A stretch of 64,000 nucleotides of DNA from Phocoena phocoena (lineage: Eukaryota; Chordata; Mammalia; Artiodactyla; Phocoenidae), in assembly GCF_963924675.1 (NCBI RefSeq), contig NC_089235.1:57003520-57067519 (forward strand), read 5' to 3'. The position numbers were made by a program, and so were the translations under genes. Positions within the stretch are counted from its first letter, which is position 1; every line of letters starts with the position of its first letter. The notes below the pieces were generated by a model. It did no database searches and was not told the origin of the DNA. It saw only the letters and a program-made list of their open reading frames with translations. Shown here piece after piece: positions 12,431-25,356 of the stretch.

Positions 12431-14689
12431 AGTGAGTATGTGAATGATCACTGTGTTGAGATAGCCTGTTGCCAAATTGCTGTCACACACAACACCCACA
12501 CACGATGATCTTATCTGACAATGAAGACCGGTAAAGGCAGGGAGAACTGAGAAATTGGAAAGTAGTTCTAGATCTAGGTATAGTTTAGAACAACTTAATC
12601 TCTTGGACCTTCTTGTTATTATAAACACATGAATTATTTTTAGTTTTCTTCTCTAACCAATTCAGATTAGATTTCTGTCGCATGCTGTTTAATGAGTCCT
12701 GAATAAAATGGGATATATTCGTTCTTAAAAATGTCACTTTCCTTTTAGTTGGGCGTTAGCAGTTTACAAGGTATTTTAGAAACCTGGTAAGTCCTTAAAT
12801 TCATAATTTCCCAACTGTATTTTTTTCAGAGAAAAACTTTTTACAGACATAACTAGAGAGATAGAACTCACTTGCCTTAGCTAATAAAAACTGTTTCAAT
12901 AAGTTAAAAAAATATATCTTTTTGATATCTAGAATTTCCATAAACATTATTGTTAAGAGACAGATTGACAAATTTTCCTTGTTCTTTTTTTTTCTGGAAG
13001 TCACAGGTGTGACATGAATATAAGACTCCAGTGACAGAAGTTCTGCTATTATAACCATGATAGTTTTCAATGGGACCATTAGAAATTTTAAATTTTTAGC
13101 AGGAAAATTGGAAAAAAAAAATACTTAGCAGAAAAAGACTTCCAGTTCTCTCAGTTATAGCACATGTTTACATCAAGCTATATCAGGCATATAAAACTGA
13201 TTATTTTTAAAGTAGTGGAACATATCAAATTTTTGAAATTTAAATTAGCTAATGCATATTTTTATTTTCACAATAAAGTTCAAATTCCTTGATAACTCAG
13301 AATGCCCTTTATTTTCATAGAAATGTAAATTGAATGTTTCAATCAACAATGAAAATTTTATGGAAATAATTTACAATAATTTTTTTCCAGATTATGACAG
13401 CCTTATATAATTTAGCAAAACAAGACGTATTACTGCACACTTACCAGTATTTGAATACCAATAATGACAAGGTAGCTCTTTAAAACAGTAAAGATAGTGT
13501 AACTAAATGTTGAATCAAGTGTAAAGATAGTGACTCAAACATCATAGATTAGGTAGAATTGGAGAAAAACGTTTAGAGAGTCTATGGCAAAATATAGTAA
13601 TGACCAAAGAAGGACACTGCTTTAAAACAGAATAACAATAAACCGACCTAAGAATTGATAAAAACTAAGGCTAAGAATTGAAAACGTGGAAGGCCAGCAA
13701 ACTGTAGGTGTTAGAAAATCAAGACAGCTAATCATCTCACTAGTATGAATACTTAATTTATACTACCTAGGAAAATACACTGCCCTGGTAATATAACATT
13801 CACAACTTCAATATACAGCTGTGCTCCTACCCACAGGCTAGTTTTCCCCCCAGAGAGAGTGTAGTTATAGGTCTTTCAAGATTAAGCTCTTACTTCGAAA
13901 TCTAGAGGCTCTAATTATCTCAGACATGGGGAAAATCTTCCATTGTCCACTTCTCTTGATTTAAGTTCTGGGAAATTGTGATTCATTAAAAGTACATTGT
14001 TTCTCCTTTTATTTATCTTGTAACTTTGTGCCTTGCTGAAATACTTGCTATGTGGTATATACTATGCTTTACTCTTCTATTATGTATTTTATTAATTTCC
14101 CTGAACGGCCAAATGTTGACAACAGGGAGAGCGTGACCTATGAATTCTAGTGGCTTATGCTGTTATAAGACCAAATATACAGGATAGAGGAGAATATTGT
14201 TCAGGTTTTTATTTAAATTCAGCCAGAGAATAAAGACACATTGGCCTAGGGTCTGTCCTCCTCAAACACACCCATCTCCCTTCAAGAGATCGGACTGCAG
14301 TGAGTAGGTGCCTATAGTAAGTAGCTTTTAGCTACTATACTTTCAGATCCACAATGCCATTTCTTCTAAGGCCATACTTCTTTAGGATCCTCCCTTCTGC
14401 CTTTTTTGAGGCTTCTCTAACAGGGAAACTTTGCTCAGTGTCTCCTTATCAGTCTGGTGAAGACTTTCTCAGAAATCTCCTGGGAACATTCTTCTTAACC
14501 AATTCTTCTTTCTCTCTTTTCACAGACGTCAAACCTGCATTATGGTCTGTAGCCTTTCTTCAGCTGTGATCTGCTCTCTCTCTCTCTCTCTCTCATTATC
14601 CTTTGTAGCCATTGTATTTCAAAGAATCTCTTAAAAGTCTATTTCCTTTTGGCATCTGCCTCTCTGGGAACCAAACTGTCACAGGGAAA
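12431..14689. other. Unassigned AT-rich DNA with (CT)n tract
   Basis: No gene seen. Small local duplications occur (GTAAAGATAGTG twice near 13491-13531; CTAAGAATTGA twice near 13649-13682). A (CT)11 tract is at 14573-14594. Confidence 0.4.
14573..14594. repeat. (CT)n microsatellite
   Basis: Eleven uninterrupted CT units. Confidence 0.9.
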
Positions 14690-15343
14690 CAAGCTCAGTT
14701 CTCATCAGAAACAATAGAAAATACAAGAAAATTAAATGATAATCTAACAAATCAATTTAGAATACAATATCCAGTGAAATATTATTTAAAAATTAAAATG
14801 AATGGGCTTTTACAGATTAAAAGCAAAACGTACTACCAGAAACTGAGAAACCAGCCGAATTACTCAAGAAGAAATCCCAAAGCAATAGCCCTTAGATAGA
14901 AGGAAAATGATACTAAATGGAAGCTCAAATGTACAAGGGCTGAAAAGTATCATAAGCTATATATATGTTAAGTAGTACTAAAAATACTTTAAAATATTGT
15001 TTTATCTGAATTTCTTTAAAAGAGCAAATATTTTTAAAAGCACAGAAATCAGTGAAATAAAAAAACACACTAGAAACAGAAAATATTAAAAATACAAGTT
15101 CTTTGAAAAATTAATAAAATTGTTAAATCCCTAGCAAATCTAATCAAGAGAAAGCAAATACCAAATATCAGCAATGACAAAAAGATTAATACAGATTATA
15201 CGAATATTAAAATGATATGGGTACATTATTATATAATGTATACTAATAAACTTGAAGATTCACATGAAATAGGCAAATTACTTGAAAACAAAAGTTACAA
15301 AACTTGCGAAAGAAAATCGAAAATCTGAATAGCCGTAAATATA
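14690..15343 (+). mobile_element. Old L1 LINE (element A), upstream part
   Basis: Decayed + strand L1. 'ctcatcagaaacaatag', 'aatatccagtgaaatatt' and 'agaagaaatcccaaag' match a block found in old mammalian L1s; 15040-15330 then matches ORF2 upstream of the reverse-transcriptase core (AGAAACAGAAAATATTAAAA, 'caagttctttgaaaaat', 'aatctgaatagcc'). Many stops and frameshifts, no coding capacity. It is interrupted at 15343 by a minus-strand L1 and resumes at 16764. Confidence 0.7.
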
Positions 15344-16763
15344 TCTATATGTATTATTGAACTATAGTTGATTTACAGTGTTGCATTAGTTTCTGGTGTT
15401 CAGCAAAGAGATTCAGTTACACACGTATACATACGTATTGTTTATCAGCTTCTTTTCCATTATAGTTTATTACAAGATATTGAATGTAGTTGTTTATCTG
15501 TTTTACATATAGCAGTTTGTATCTTCTAATCCCAAACTCCTAGCTTATCCTTCCCCCTCTTTCTCCTTCAGTTACTACAAGTTTGTTTTCTATGTCTGTG
15601 AGTCTGTTTCTGTTTTGTAAATAAGGTCATTTGTATCATTTTTTTAGATTTCTCATAAAAGTGATATCATATGATATTTTTCTTTCTCTGTCTGACTTAC
15701 TTCACTTAGTATGATAATGTCTAGGTCCAACCATGTTGCTGCAAATGGCATTATTTCATTTTATTTATGGCTGAATATAATATTCCACTGTATAAATGTA
15801 TCACATCTTCTTTATCCTTTCATCTGTTAATGGACACTTCGGTTGCTTCCATATCTTGGCTATTGTGAATAGTGCTGCTATGAACATTGGGGTGTATGTA
15901 TCTTTTCGAATTAGAGTTTTCATCTCTTCCAGTTGTATGCCCAGGAATGGGATTGCTGGATCACGTAGTGACTCTATTTTTAGTTTTTTAAAGAACCTCC
16001 ATACTGTTCTCCATGGTAGCTGTAATAATTTACATTCCCACCAACAGTGTAGGAGGGTTCTATTTTCTCCACACCCTCTCCAGCATTTATTGTTTGTAGA
16101 CTTTTTGATGGTGGTCATTCTGACCAGTGTGAGGTGATACCTCATTGTAGTTTTGATTTTCATTTCTCTAATAATTTGCATTATTGAGCATCTTTTCATG
16201 TGCCTATTGGCCATTTGTACATCTTCTGTAGAGAAATGTCTGTTGAGGTCTTCTGCCTATTTTTTGATTGGGTTGCTTGCTTTTTTGTTACTGAGTTGTA
16301 TGAGTTGTATATTTTGGAAATTAAGCCCTTGTCGGTTGCATTATTTGCATATATTTTCTCCCAGTCTGTAGGTTGTCTTTTCACTTTGTTTATGGTTTCC
16401 TTTGCTGGGCAAAAGCTTATAAGTTTGATTAGGTCCCATTTGTTTATTTTTGCTTTTATTTCTATTGCCTTAGTAGACTGACCTAAGAAAACATTGGTAT
16501 GGTTTATGTCAGATAATGTTTTACCTATGTTCTTTTCTAGGAGTTTTTTGGTATCATGACTTACATTTAAGTCTTAAACCATTTTGAGTTTATTTTTTTG
16601 TATGGTGTGAGGGTGCGTTCTAACTCCATTGATTTACACGTGGCTGTCCAGCTTTCCCAGCAACACTTGCTGAAGAGGCTGTCTTTTCTCCATTGTATAT
16701 TCTTGTCTCCGTTGTCAAAGATTAATTGGCTGTAGGTGTGTGGGTTTATTTCTAGTCTCTCTT
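15344..16763 (-). mobile_element. Younger 5'-truncated L1 LINE (element B) nested in A
   Basis: Minus-strand 3' part of an L1. From the right: ORF2p C-terminal coding sequence (starting around [15 protein letters not shown], with [20 protein letters not shown]), on to [19 protein letters not shown] near 15801, then 3' UTR to about 15344. The coding part needs three frames (15801-16214, 16196-16384, 16567-16842), so at least two frameshifts; it is a pseudogene of the L1 endonuclease/reverse-transcriptase protein. An imperfect TSD starting GAATAGCC sits at 15327-15343 and 16764-16780, both copies within L1 element A. Much less diverged than A. Confidence 0.9.
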
Positions 16764-18072
16764 GAATAGCCTTATATCTATTGAATAAATTGGGTCTATA
16801 ACCAAAACCCTTCTCAGAAAATGTATGGCCAAATATTTTCATGGATAATTTCTATCGAACAGTACTCATAAACATAGACGTAAAAACCCATAAAACAGTA
16901 TTAGCCAGTTGAATCTAATATTATATAAAACAGATAATATATCTTAACTGAGGTTTATAGACATTGAAGGGGATTTCTTTAGTCTGATTTTAAAACTGAT
17001 AAATCTTTTTAGCTATCATACATTTAGCTAGCATGTATGTAATGGTGAAATATTGAATTTATTTCTCCTAAGATTGAGGCCAGACCAAGATGTCCACTCT
17101 TCATTTCCATTCAGCTGTGTCCTCAAAGTCCTGGTGAATGCAGGAAAAACAGTCAGTCAATCAATGCAAGACATGAGGCTGTAAGTGAAGAAGTAAATAT
17201 ATATTTATTTAGCAGGCCCATAATTGATTATCTAGAATATTTAAATAAATATTAAAAATCTACTAAAACCAGTGCATACATTTAGCAACTTTGTAGTATA
17301 CAAGGTCACTATACAGAAATAACAGTGTTTTTATATACTGACAGTGAAAACAGTGAAAATTTACTTTTAAATACCATTTACAATTGCATAAAAACATAAA
17401 AAAATTAGAAGTAAAATTAACCAAATTGCAGTAAAAACATTGCTTTTTGCTGAAAATTACAAGAGATTGCAGAGAGAATATAAAGGAAACATAAAACAAA
17501 TAGGAAGCTTACCATAATCATATTTTGGAGCATATAATATTGTTACGATATCAGTTCTTCCCAGATTGTTCTGTAGTTTCAATGCAATAACAAAAGTTGT
17601 AAGACATTATTGTTTTAATAGAAGTTGAAAAGTTGATTTCCTTATTATGGAAATACAAGGGGTCTGTGGTAGCAAACACAATCTTGAAAATGAAAAACAA
17701 AATTTGAGGACATATACTACCTGATTTCAAGGTCAATATAAAATCACAGTAATCAACAGCTTATGCTATTGCATTAGGATAGACAAATGAATAAATGAGA
17801 ATTTGGCCAACAAAATAAACTGATCTTTCTCAGTGGAGAAGAAAAAAATCTCTTCATCAAATAAACTGAGAAAGTCAAATAAATATATAGAAAAATATGA
17901 CCTTCAACTCCTATATACACAATATTACCTTCAACTCCTATATACTAGAATTAAATTGAAATGGATCATGGACATAAATATAAACACTAAAGCTGCAAAG
18001 CTTCTAAAAGAAAACATACAAGAAAATGTTTGCACTAATAGTTTTCACAAAGATGACTTCAAAAGCATTTTC
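16764..18072 (+). mobile_element. Old L1 LINE (element A), middle part
   Basis: The old L1 resumes exactly after element B: 'gaatagccttatatctattg' continues the ORF2 sense sequence, then 'aaacatagacgtaaaaac' and, further on, 'ccatttacaattgcataaa', 'cctgatttcaaggtcaata' and 'gaaatggatcatggacata', in ORF2 order. It also holds a 19-bp tandem duplication (ACCTTCAACTCCTATATAC, about 17900 and 17930). The part between ~16940 and 17190 is poorly matched and may be extra sequence or deep decay. No open frame remains. The SINE at 18073 interrupts it. Confidence 0.75.
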
Positions 18073-18283
18073 GGGGCTTCCCTGGTGGTGCAGTGGTTGA
18101 GAGTCTGCCTGCCGATGCAGGGGACACGGGTTCGTGCCCTGGTCCGGGAAGATCCCACATGCCGCGGAGCGGCTGGGCCCGTGAGCCATAGCCACCGAGC
18201 CTGCGTGTCCGGAGCCTGTGCTCCGCAACGGGAGAGGCCACAACAGTGAGAGGCCCGCGTACCACACACACACAAAAAAACCA
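18073..18283 (+). mobile_element. CHR SINE, short form, nested in L1 element A
   Basis: Starts GGGGCTTCCCTGGTGGTGCA with A-box TGGTGCAGTGG and B-box GGTTCGTGCC. The body ends 'gtgagaggcccgcgtacc' and an ACACAC plus A-rich tail. The TSD AAAAGCATTTTC / AAAAACATTTTC (11 of 12) is at 18061-18072 and 18284-18295. This is the third layer of the stack, inserted after the old L1. Frames of 79-138 codons across it are SINE translations, not genes. Confidence 0.93.
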
Positions 18284-19280
18284 AAAAACATTTTCTATGA
18301 ACAAAACCCAGAAAATTTTGCTATTCATCAAAGTTAAATGCCTTCTTATTAAAAGGTACGGTTAGGTAAATGAAAAGATAAGCCACAAACTAGGTGAAAA
18401 TGTTTGCAGTGCACATATCTAACAAATAATTTATATCCAGAATATAAACTCATGCAATCAAAAAAATATAGTCAATAGAATTTTGCAAGAGACTTTAAAA
18501 GCTGTTTATTTATTTATTTAAATGAGCATAGAAGTAATAAGTACAGGAAAAACTTCTCAATAGCCAGTAGTCAACAGGGAAATGCAAAGTGAAATCACAG
18601 CTCTATAAGCCTTTAAATGCACTCAAATGGCCAAATTAGAAGACCAAATATTGATAGTGGAGGTATAAAATGGCACAACCAATTTAAAAATCGTATGTAT
18701 GGCAGTTTCTTATAAAGTTAAACCTGCAACTACCCTATGACACTGGATTTCTATTCCTAGCTGTTAATCCAAGAGAAATAACAATTTGCAGCTATGAAAA
18801 GTCTTATACAAGGATGTTTCTTTCATCTCTATTTATAAAAGCCTCAAACTAGAAATAATCCAAATCTCAACAAAAGAGTGATTTGTGTACATTTATATAA
18901 TGGAAAATTAATAATCAGAAATAAAATAATAAACTACTGAGAACACTCAAGAACATGGAATAATCTCCAAAACATTTTGTAGAACAATATAAGCCATACA
19001 CAAATAATATATAATGTATAATTTTACTTTTATGAATCTCTGGAGAAATAATTAATCTATGATAGCAGAAAGGTGGAAGAAGAGGTGGTTTCCTCCTAGT
19101 GGGGATAATTGATTGGAAAGGAGCAAGAGGTAAATTTCTGGGGTGATGAAATTAATTTCTAAATCTTGATTTATATGTGCATTCCAGGTGCATTTGCATT
19201 TGTCAAAGCAGATAAGATTGCACACTCAAGACCTGTGCCTTTCATTGTATATAAATTTACCTTAATGCAAAACAAAATTA
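18284..19280 (+). mobile_element. Old L1 LINE (element A), 3' end
   Basis: Continues the + strand L1: 'tatccagaatataaactca', 'caacagggaaatgcaaagtg', 'aaatggcacaaccaattt', then a 3' UTR with 'gtggtttcctcctagtgggg', 'tttctggggtgatgaaatt' and 'cctgtgcctttcattgtat', typical of old mammalian L1 3' ends. No clean poly(A) or TSD, consistent with age. Confidence 0.75.
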
Positions 19281-19684
19281 ATGTATAGAATGAGAAACTG
19301 ACATGGTTGACAGGTCCTAAACCACAAGTTTAATTAAAAATATTTTTCCTAAAATGCCCATTCCCCACCTCATATAAACATGTAACACATTGTATAGAAT
19401 ATACCTTGATGTTCTTATATAGGCAAAGTCATCTCCTAGGAGCCATAACCTCCATATTCTTTTGTTTATATCTGAATACACTTGTGTTTCTCCAGCTATA
19501 GGACACCATGAGGTGGTCCCTGTACAGATTAGGGTTAAGGGTGAAACATGATACAGTTGATACTGTACTGCTATACTGATCCAGGCTCAGTGTACTCTGG
19601 GGTATACCTCACTTGGGTTACTGTAATAGACACTAACGTCCACTTTTCAATGAAAAATTTCATGGCAGCAGAGCTATATTAAGA
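19281..19684. other. Unassigned DNA
   Basis: No family recognised. Confidence 0.35.
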
Positions 19685-19810
19685 TACCAAGTACGTGCTG
19701 TATGTCAGGACCAATGCTAGATGCTTCACATACATCAATTACCTCACTCTTCACAACAACCCAGTAATTTAAATAGTGCAATCATCTTTATTTTCAGTAA
19801 ATTAGAACTG
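19685..19810 (-). repeat. MIR SINE relic
   Basis: 'gtatgtcaggaccaatgcta', 'cttcacaacaacccagtaat' and 'catctttattttcagtaaat' match reversed MIR blocks (GTGCCAGGCACTGTGCTA, CTCACAACAACCC, CCATTTTACAGATG). Confidence 0.55.
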
Positions 19811-20091
19811 AACTTAAAACTTCATTTTACATTCTCAAGCCATAAACTGTCTATATTTGCTAGCGTTTCAATCAGTTTAGCAAATAAATTGAGCTCTTGA
19901 AATTGACAAGAATCTTAAACAATGTTCAACGTTTTCAATAGTAAAGACTGAAGTTTGTCTTCACTGACAGAGGGAGAGTCATTATTATTTACTGATGTTA
20001 GAATATAAATAACAAAAAAATATTAGAAACAGTTTTGAGTTTGTAGTGACAATAAATTTCTCTTGAATATAGCTAGCTAGACAATTTCTAG
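19811..20091. other. Unassigned AT-rich DNA
   Basis: No family recognised. Confidence 0.35.
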
Positions 20092-20107
20092 TAACAGTTT
20101 GTATTTT

Positions 20108-20328
20108 TTTTCTTTCTGACTGTGGTGGGTCTCAGTTGTGGTGCATGGCCTCTTTGTTGCAGCATGAGGGTCTTCTCTCTCTAGTTGTGGTGTGTGGGCC
20201 CTCTCGCTGAGGCACGTGGGCTTAGTTGCCCCGCGGCATGTAGGATCTTAGTTCCCCAACCAGGGATCGAATCTGCATCCCCTGCATTGGAAGGTAGATT
20301 CTTTACCGCTGGACCACCAGGCAAGTCC
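20108..20328 (-). mobile_element. CHR-type SINE, diverged variant
   Basis: Minus-strand copy: read in reverse it begins GGACTTGCCTGGTGGTCCAG, carries 'gattcgatccctggttgggg' and 'aactaagatcctacatgcc', and ends in a T-rich run at left (TTTTTTTTCTTTC). The 'aactaagatcc' block differs from the other long and short copies and marks an older CHR lineage. A short TSD starting TAACAG is visible at 20092 and 20329. Confidence 0.85.
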
Positions 20329-20344
20329 TAACAGATCGTGTTTT

Positions 20345-20749
20345 TTATTCAGGAGTTAAAATATCAACAGCAGTTTTAAGTAAATGTCTAATAGTTTCCC
20401 ATGGCATATTCTAATATATAAGACTGGATATTGCAATCACAGCCTCACAATAAATTACTCAACTGTGGTAAACTTGGAAAAATGTATCATAATTTGCAGT
20501 GTATCCAATTTAAGAAGCTTAGAATACCTGAAGTTGAGAAATAGCCTGAGAATGATTGTTGGCAAACCTTATCCAGATTTGTCTGAATTTGCTATTGCTA
20601 AACACAAGAACTGAAAAATGAAAAATATTCCTTAGTTACAACAAGCATTATCTTTCTTGTAGATCAGATAAGAGCATAGGGAACCATATGAAGAATTATG
20701 GTTTGTTTACTGGTCTAATGAATAAAAATGACTGTTGTGAACTGCATTC
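20345..20749. other. Unassigned DNA
   Basis: A 76-codon frame (20384-20614) shows no recognisable motif and is most likely chance. Confidence 0.35.
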
Positions 20750-20860
20750 TGTCAACTACTAGCTATGCAGTCTTAAAAAGTTACCAAAACTCTTATACTC
20801 TTTCACGATTTTACAGCAAGTGGTATATACTTTCTCTGACCTATTTCTTGTAAACTGAGT
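20750..20860 (+). repeat. Possible MIR fragment
   Basis: 'caactactagctatgcagtc' and 'aaagttaccaaaactctta' resemble MIR GCCACTTACTAGCTGTGTGA ... AAGTTACTTAACCTCT. Short and decayed. Confidence 0.45.
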
Positions 20861-23754
20861 AGTAAGGCGGGACTACACATTAAATCTAGGTTTATTAATC
20901 CATGTTTCCCATATCTGCTTGGAATATAAATTTTATGAAAGTTAATGACAGGATATGCCTCTGGGCTTTAATAATAGACACTTTTAATTCAAAATACCCA
21001 GCATCTAAATCACCTTCCTAGTTTTGAAAAATTCATATTTGTGTGATTCTTGGAAAGGGAAAAAGAGTTTTCTTCAGAAGTTGAGAGGAACATGTTGTAC
21101 CCTTATCTTTTGGTGGCAAGGGTGAAAACATGTTATCTAGGTTTTGTTAATCCACCAAGGATTTTGAATCTTCAACACATGACTCAAGATCAAGGATAAG
21201 TGAAAGAATCTTGGTAGTGAAGGTGTGGAGATGATTATGCTGTCCTCATCAGCATGTGCTTGTCTAGATAGAGACAGGGGTATTGTTAGAAACAGCACTA
21301 TCTGCATTCCTAAGTTTAGCTCTCCAATTATCTTATGAAACCTATAAATTAAATTTATTTTCCTGCTAAGGTTAGAACCTGTGTCTAACAAGTGCATCCA
21401 AGACTATGGCTGAATGACTGGAACACCTGTTGTATAACTGCTTCTGATACAATTTTAGGTCATTGAGACAGTCAGTCCTATAAAACCCTAAATGCTAATG
21501 ACCATGCCCTTGAAGTGTGGAAAAAATAAGGCCCAGTCTTTCTAGCAAAACAAATACAGTCTGTGGTAAACTAATAGAACACCAAGAGAAAACCAACAAT
21601 ATGTCAACCAAAGACAGATAAAATTAAAAAATGGTTCTAAAGCCTGACACTGAGGACGTGTCCCTAGTGAATGCATTGTCTAATGATGTTCTTTTCTGCC
21701 TACTGATGAAGGAAAAATGAGTAAATAAAGTCAATTTATTCCTGAAGAAGCTGACAAGAGTCAGATCATTGTCATTTTTAAACATAACAAGAAAAGCACA
21801 AGGGGATGCAGTGAAATGATGTGACTTTAAGTGCACATCAGTCCTGGAACATATAAGTTAGATCAACTATAGTGAAATATCTAAGTACTGAGAATATCTC
21901 ATCTTCTAAATGCATTAAGCTTTGAATGATCAGCCAACTTTAAATTTCAGAAGTTCTTTTCGTGCCTGAATATGTGCCCCAGGGGAAAGAGGGGCTTGTA
22001 TATGAAGTTCCTATCCCACTGCTTGACACATCAGTAAATGTTTATTAATTTGAATGAAAAGGATGTCTTTTTTTTATTTCAAAGTATCTTTGCTTAGAAA
22101 GGTGAATATATGAAGACAGTATTAGGAAATAAAAACATGCTGTGTAAGAGTTGAATTTTTGAGAGAAATAAATAATAATGTTTTGAAGAAAACCACAATG
22201 AGCAATGAAGCTCATATTTTGAAGAAAATATAATTAGATTTGAAAGTATTTGTGGAAATCATATAAGCCAAATTTGGTAAATATGCTGAAGGAAAGAGGA
22301 AAGTCACATCAAATTTAAATCTAATTGAGTAAAAAAAGAGTTTAGCATATACATCTTTGAGAAACCCCAAGACATTTAAATAAATTTGACAGCATAATCC
22401 CCTAAAATATCAATCATTTAAACACTGAATTAAGATGTCTCTTATCATTTATGTTAATAATTTAATTGAGTTTGCCAAATAATATTTTACTGGAAGTGAC
22501 ACGAGCAAATCTCAGGACCACTGTTAAAAGATGTCAGTATGTTTCAGAGATAATGAAAACTTTGATGACTGTCAAATGGGTCTCACTGCCATTCTTAAGC
22601 TTTTTGTATTATGATGAAATTCTCTAGCTAGCTGTGCAACAACTATGTGTTAATGCATGATACACAAATAAGGAGTACAGATATCCCCCCACCAGTATAA
22701 CTAAATTATGTTTCTTGTCTTTACCTGAATTCTGCAAAAGCATTTATAATAAAAAGACTTTTTAATGTCAGCATTATAGAACTAAAGTGTCAGCCATTTG
22801 ATAGGAGATGCTATACTTGAAATTATAATATTTCTATCAGAAGAAATATAATATTGCTATGTGCTATGGCACATAATATAAATGGCTATAGATAGACATA
22901 TTGATTTTATTGCATTTTGATAGAAGTAAACAATTTAACAATATTACTAAATTTTGAAGTTTATAACAAACACAACTACTATTTTATAACATTATGTTCA
23001 TGTTCAAAACAAAAATCGGTTAATAACCATTCACACATTCGATTATGAGTTATTCACTACTGATGAGTCTTCTTTTTTGTTTAGTGGAACATGATTTTAG
23101 TTATTTATGTACTTGGATCAATTTGATTTGCTTGGAGAAAATTAGTGTCTAAACATATTTTCACTCTTTACTATTCTGATAGTACTCTGAAAGTAATTTA
23201 TGACATTTAAAAATGAAAATCTATAACTATTTTAAAATAATTGTCTCTGGAATCCTTTTAAGAATCCAAAGAATTAATTAAATTTGAAATTTTAATGATT
23301 TTAATATATTCAGGAATGAAAATCACTAAAGTCTTGATCTTTGCTCAGTTATTTAAAATTCCTGATTTAGAAGATATTTTCAGAGGTCACCTGTTACATA
23401 TAAGCTCATATGTTCACTAACTAGTAAATAGCCTATTCAAGGAATTCATTCTTTCTCTAGCTAGCCCATTCTTAAAACATCAGAAACAAAACAAAACCAA
23501 AAAACAACGGAAGACTGATTTCAATCTCTCCTACTGAGGGAATTCGTGGAAGTTTATACACATTATCATGAGAAAGTTACTAGATTCTTCCCTTAAATAT
23601 CATTCTTGCTTCTTCATCAAACTTCTGGGCCTCCAGTGTGTGTGTCACTTGGATGTAAAGTTGAATAGGAATAGTCCATATGCCCTTTGTTAATTAGCCA
23701 GTTGAAGAAACAGACATGTAATATAAGAAAAAATAGAATGAGTCAAATAAATAG
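20861..23754. other. Unassigned AT-rich DNA
   Basis: Nearly 3 kb with no gene or recognisable repeat. ORF lengths are what chance gives. Confidence 0.4.
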
Positions 23755-23955
23755 AGTTCTAAGTAAAACAAATGGGATTACGAAGTAAAAGTTATTAATT
23801 ATGCTCTGGGGATTAAATTAAAGCTTCACAGAGGTTATTTGAACAAGACTTTGAAGGGTGAGTAGGATTTTGCCAGACAGAAAATGGAAGGGTACTCTAG
23901 AATGGAGGAAGTCATGTTGCAAAAGTTTACACTTGTGAAACAGCAGGAATCACTG
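23755..23955 (-). repeat. L2 LINE fragment
   Basis: 'gttatttgaacaagactttg', 'aagggtgagtaggattttgc', 'cagacagaaaatggaagggt' and 'actctagaatggaggaa' follow the reversed L2 order (CATTTGAGCTGAGCCTTGAA, GGATGAGTAGGATTT, GGCAGAGA...GGCATTCCAGGCAGAGG). Confidence 0.55.
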
Positions 23956-24412
23956 TAGTACATGATCACAGATCCAAACAATTCATGATACTGGATTATG
24001 TTTATTTAAGGGTTTTAGTATTTAGTATTTGTAAAATCTCCTTAACTTAGACAACTAACTCTAAAAGATTGATATTCTTTTAAGACATGTCTGAGAGAAT
24101 ATAATTTATAAACATGTATATTAAGTGTAGACAAATAACTGTCAGAAAACTAAAATTGTCTGCTAAAACATTAAAAATATATATTAAATTTGATATGATA
24201 GCTTCCAGGCAAAAAATATAAAACTTGAACAGCTTACTAAGCAAAAGTTGAGAAAAGTAAGAAAAGGAAGAGTCCACTACTAGGAAGTTGTCTAATAAGT
24301 TTTGCTAGGAACTGCTCCCCCACCACTCTTTTCTTTCTTTCCTTTTTTTTTTTTATTACTAACACTGACATTTACATGGTTTCATGGAATGGGGAGGAGT
24401 AGTTTTGTTTAT

Positions 24413-24450
<38 letters not shown>

Positions 24451-25039
24451 TGGTGTAGAATTTGGCAGCCACTTACTAATAAGTTTCAGCACTGGTTTTT
24501 TCAAAAAGCCAAATTAGAAACAGAAGAGGGAGAAGACAGAAAGAAGACGGAGAGAAGGGCAAGAAAGGAAAATAAAGGAAAAGACAAAGATTGAATTTTG
24601 CAGAGAGGGACATTCTGGGTTGATAGAATATATATTTCTGACAACTTGAGTCATACTGAAATTGTGTTAATCATAAAACTGTCTGAGTTGAAATTGTTGA
24701 ATCAGAAGTACATGTTTCTAGAGAAAAGACAGGGTGACCTCATACATTCTGTTTTTTGTTTTTTGGTTTTTTTAAGGTTGTATTTTTCCAAAAGACCTGT
24801 TTCAAAACCAGAACACGTATGTGGCATACAAACTTTTGTTGATTATGATTCCCAAGAAAGTTTGAGAAAATGTGTCTCTAAAAGGAAAAAAAAAAAAAAA
24901 GAGAGAAACTGGTCAGAGTGTTTGTTTTCACCCTTAAACACTTCATTCTTTGGAAATCTTAATTCCCTGCCTCTTATGTCTGCTTTTGACTCAAGACTGA
25001 GTTCTCATGAGTGGTTTCTCTCACTGCCCAACTCCTGTT
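23956..25039. other. Unassigned DNA with (AC)n microsatellite
   Basis: Holds the (AC)17 tract. The longest open frame in the window (147 codons, 24598-25041, +) lies here; it runs through a poly(A) tract read as poly-lysine, has no domain, and is judged spurious. Confidence 0.4.
24415..24449. repeat. (AC)n microsatellite, uninterrupted
   Basis: Seventeen perfect AC units, long enough to be length-polymorphic in a population. Confidence 0.95.
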
Positions 25040-25059
25040 AATAGTAACTGGGGGAAGAA

Positions 25060-25245
25060 TTGTACTGTGTGTTGAATGGCGAGTTTTGTAAACTTGAGCA
25101 CTCAAGTACTTCCTTAAGCCTCAAATTTCTTATCTGTAAATATAAGACGTCAGTATCTTTTACTTCATAGAATTGAGGACTAGATATGGTGATGCAAGTG
25201 CAAGTTAGGTGCATACAGCAAGGACTCAACAACAACATTAGCAAA
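25060..25245 (+). repeat. MIR SINE relic
   Basis: 'cttccttaagcctcaaattt', 'cttatctgtaaatataagac', 'cttcatagaattgaggacta' and 'gcatacagcaaggactcaac' match MIR 3' blocks (CCTCAGTTTCCTCATCTGTAAA, CTCATAGGGTTGTTGTGAGGA, GCACATAGTAAGCGCTCAA). Confidence 0.55.
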
Positions 25246-25356
25246 TATTGCCTTATTTATTGTATTATCATTTAGCATTACTCATATCCCTTAATACACT
25301 TAGATTATAATTTCTATATATATACATATGGGTTTTTTGCACATGCCTTCATATGC

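Noticed and set aside
15796..16481. Hydrophobic + strand frames (113, 72 and 93 codons)
   Set aside because: They are antisense to L1 ORF2 in element B.
24598..25041. 147-codon + frame, longest in the window
   Set aside because: Runs through a poly(A) tract as poly-lysine, has no domain or coding bias, and matches chance expectation for its length in 64 kb.
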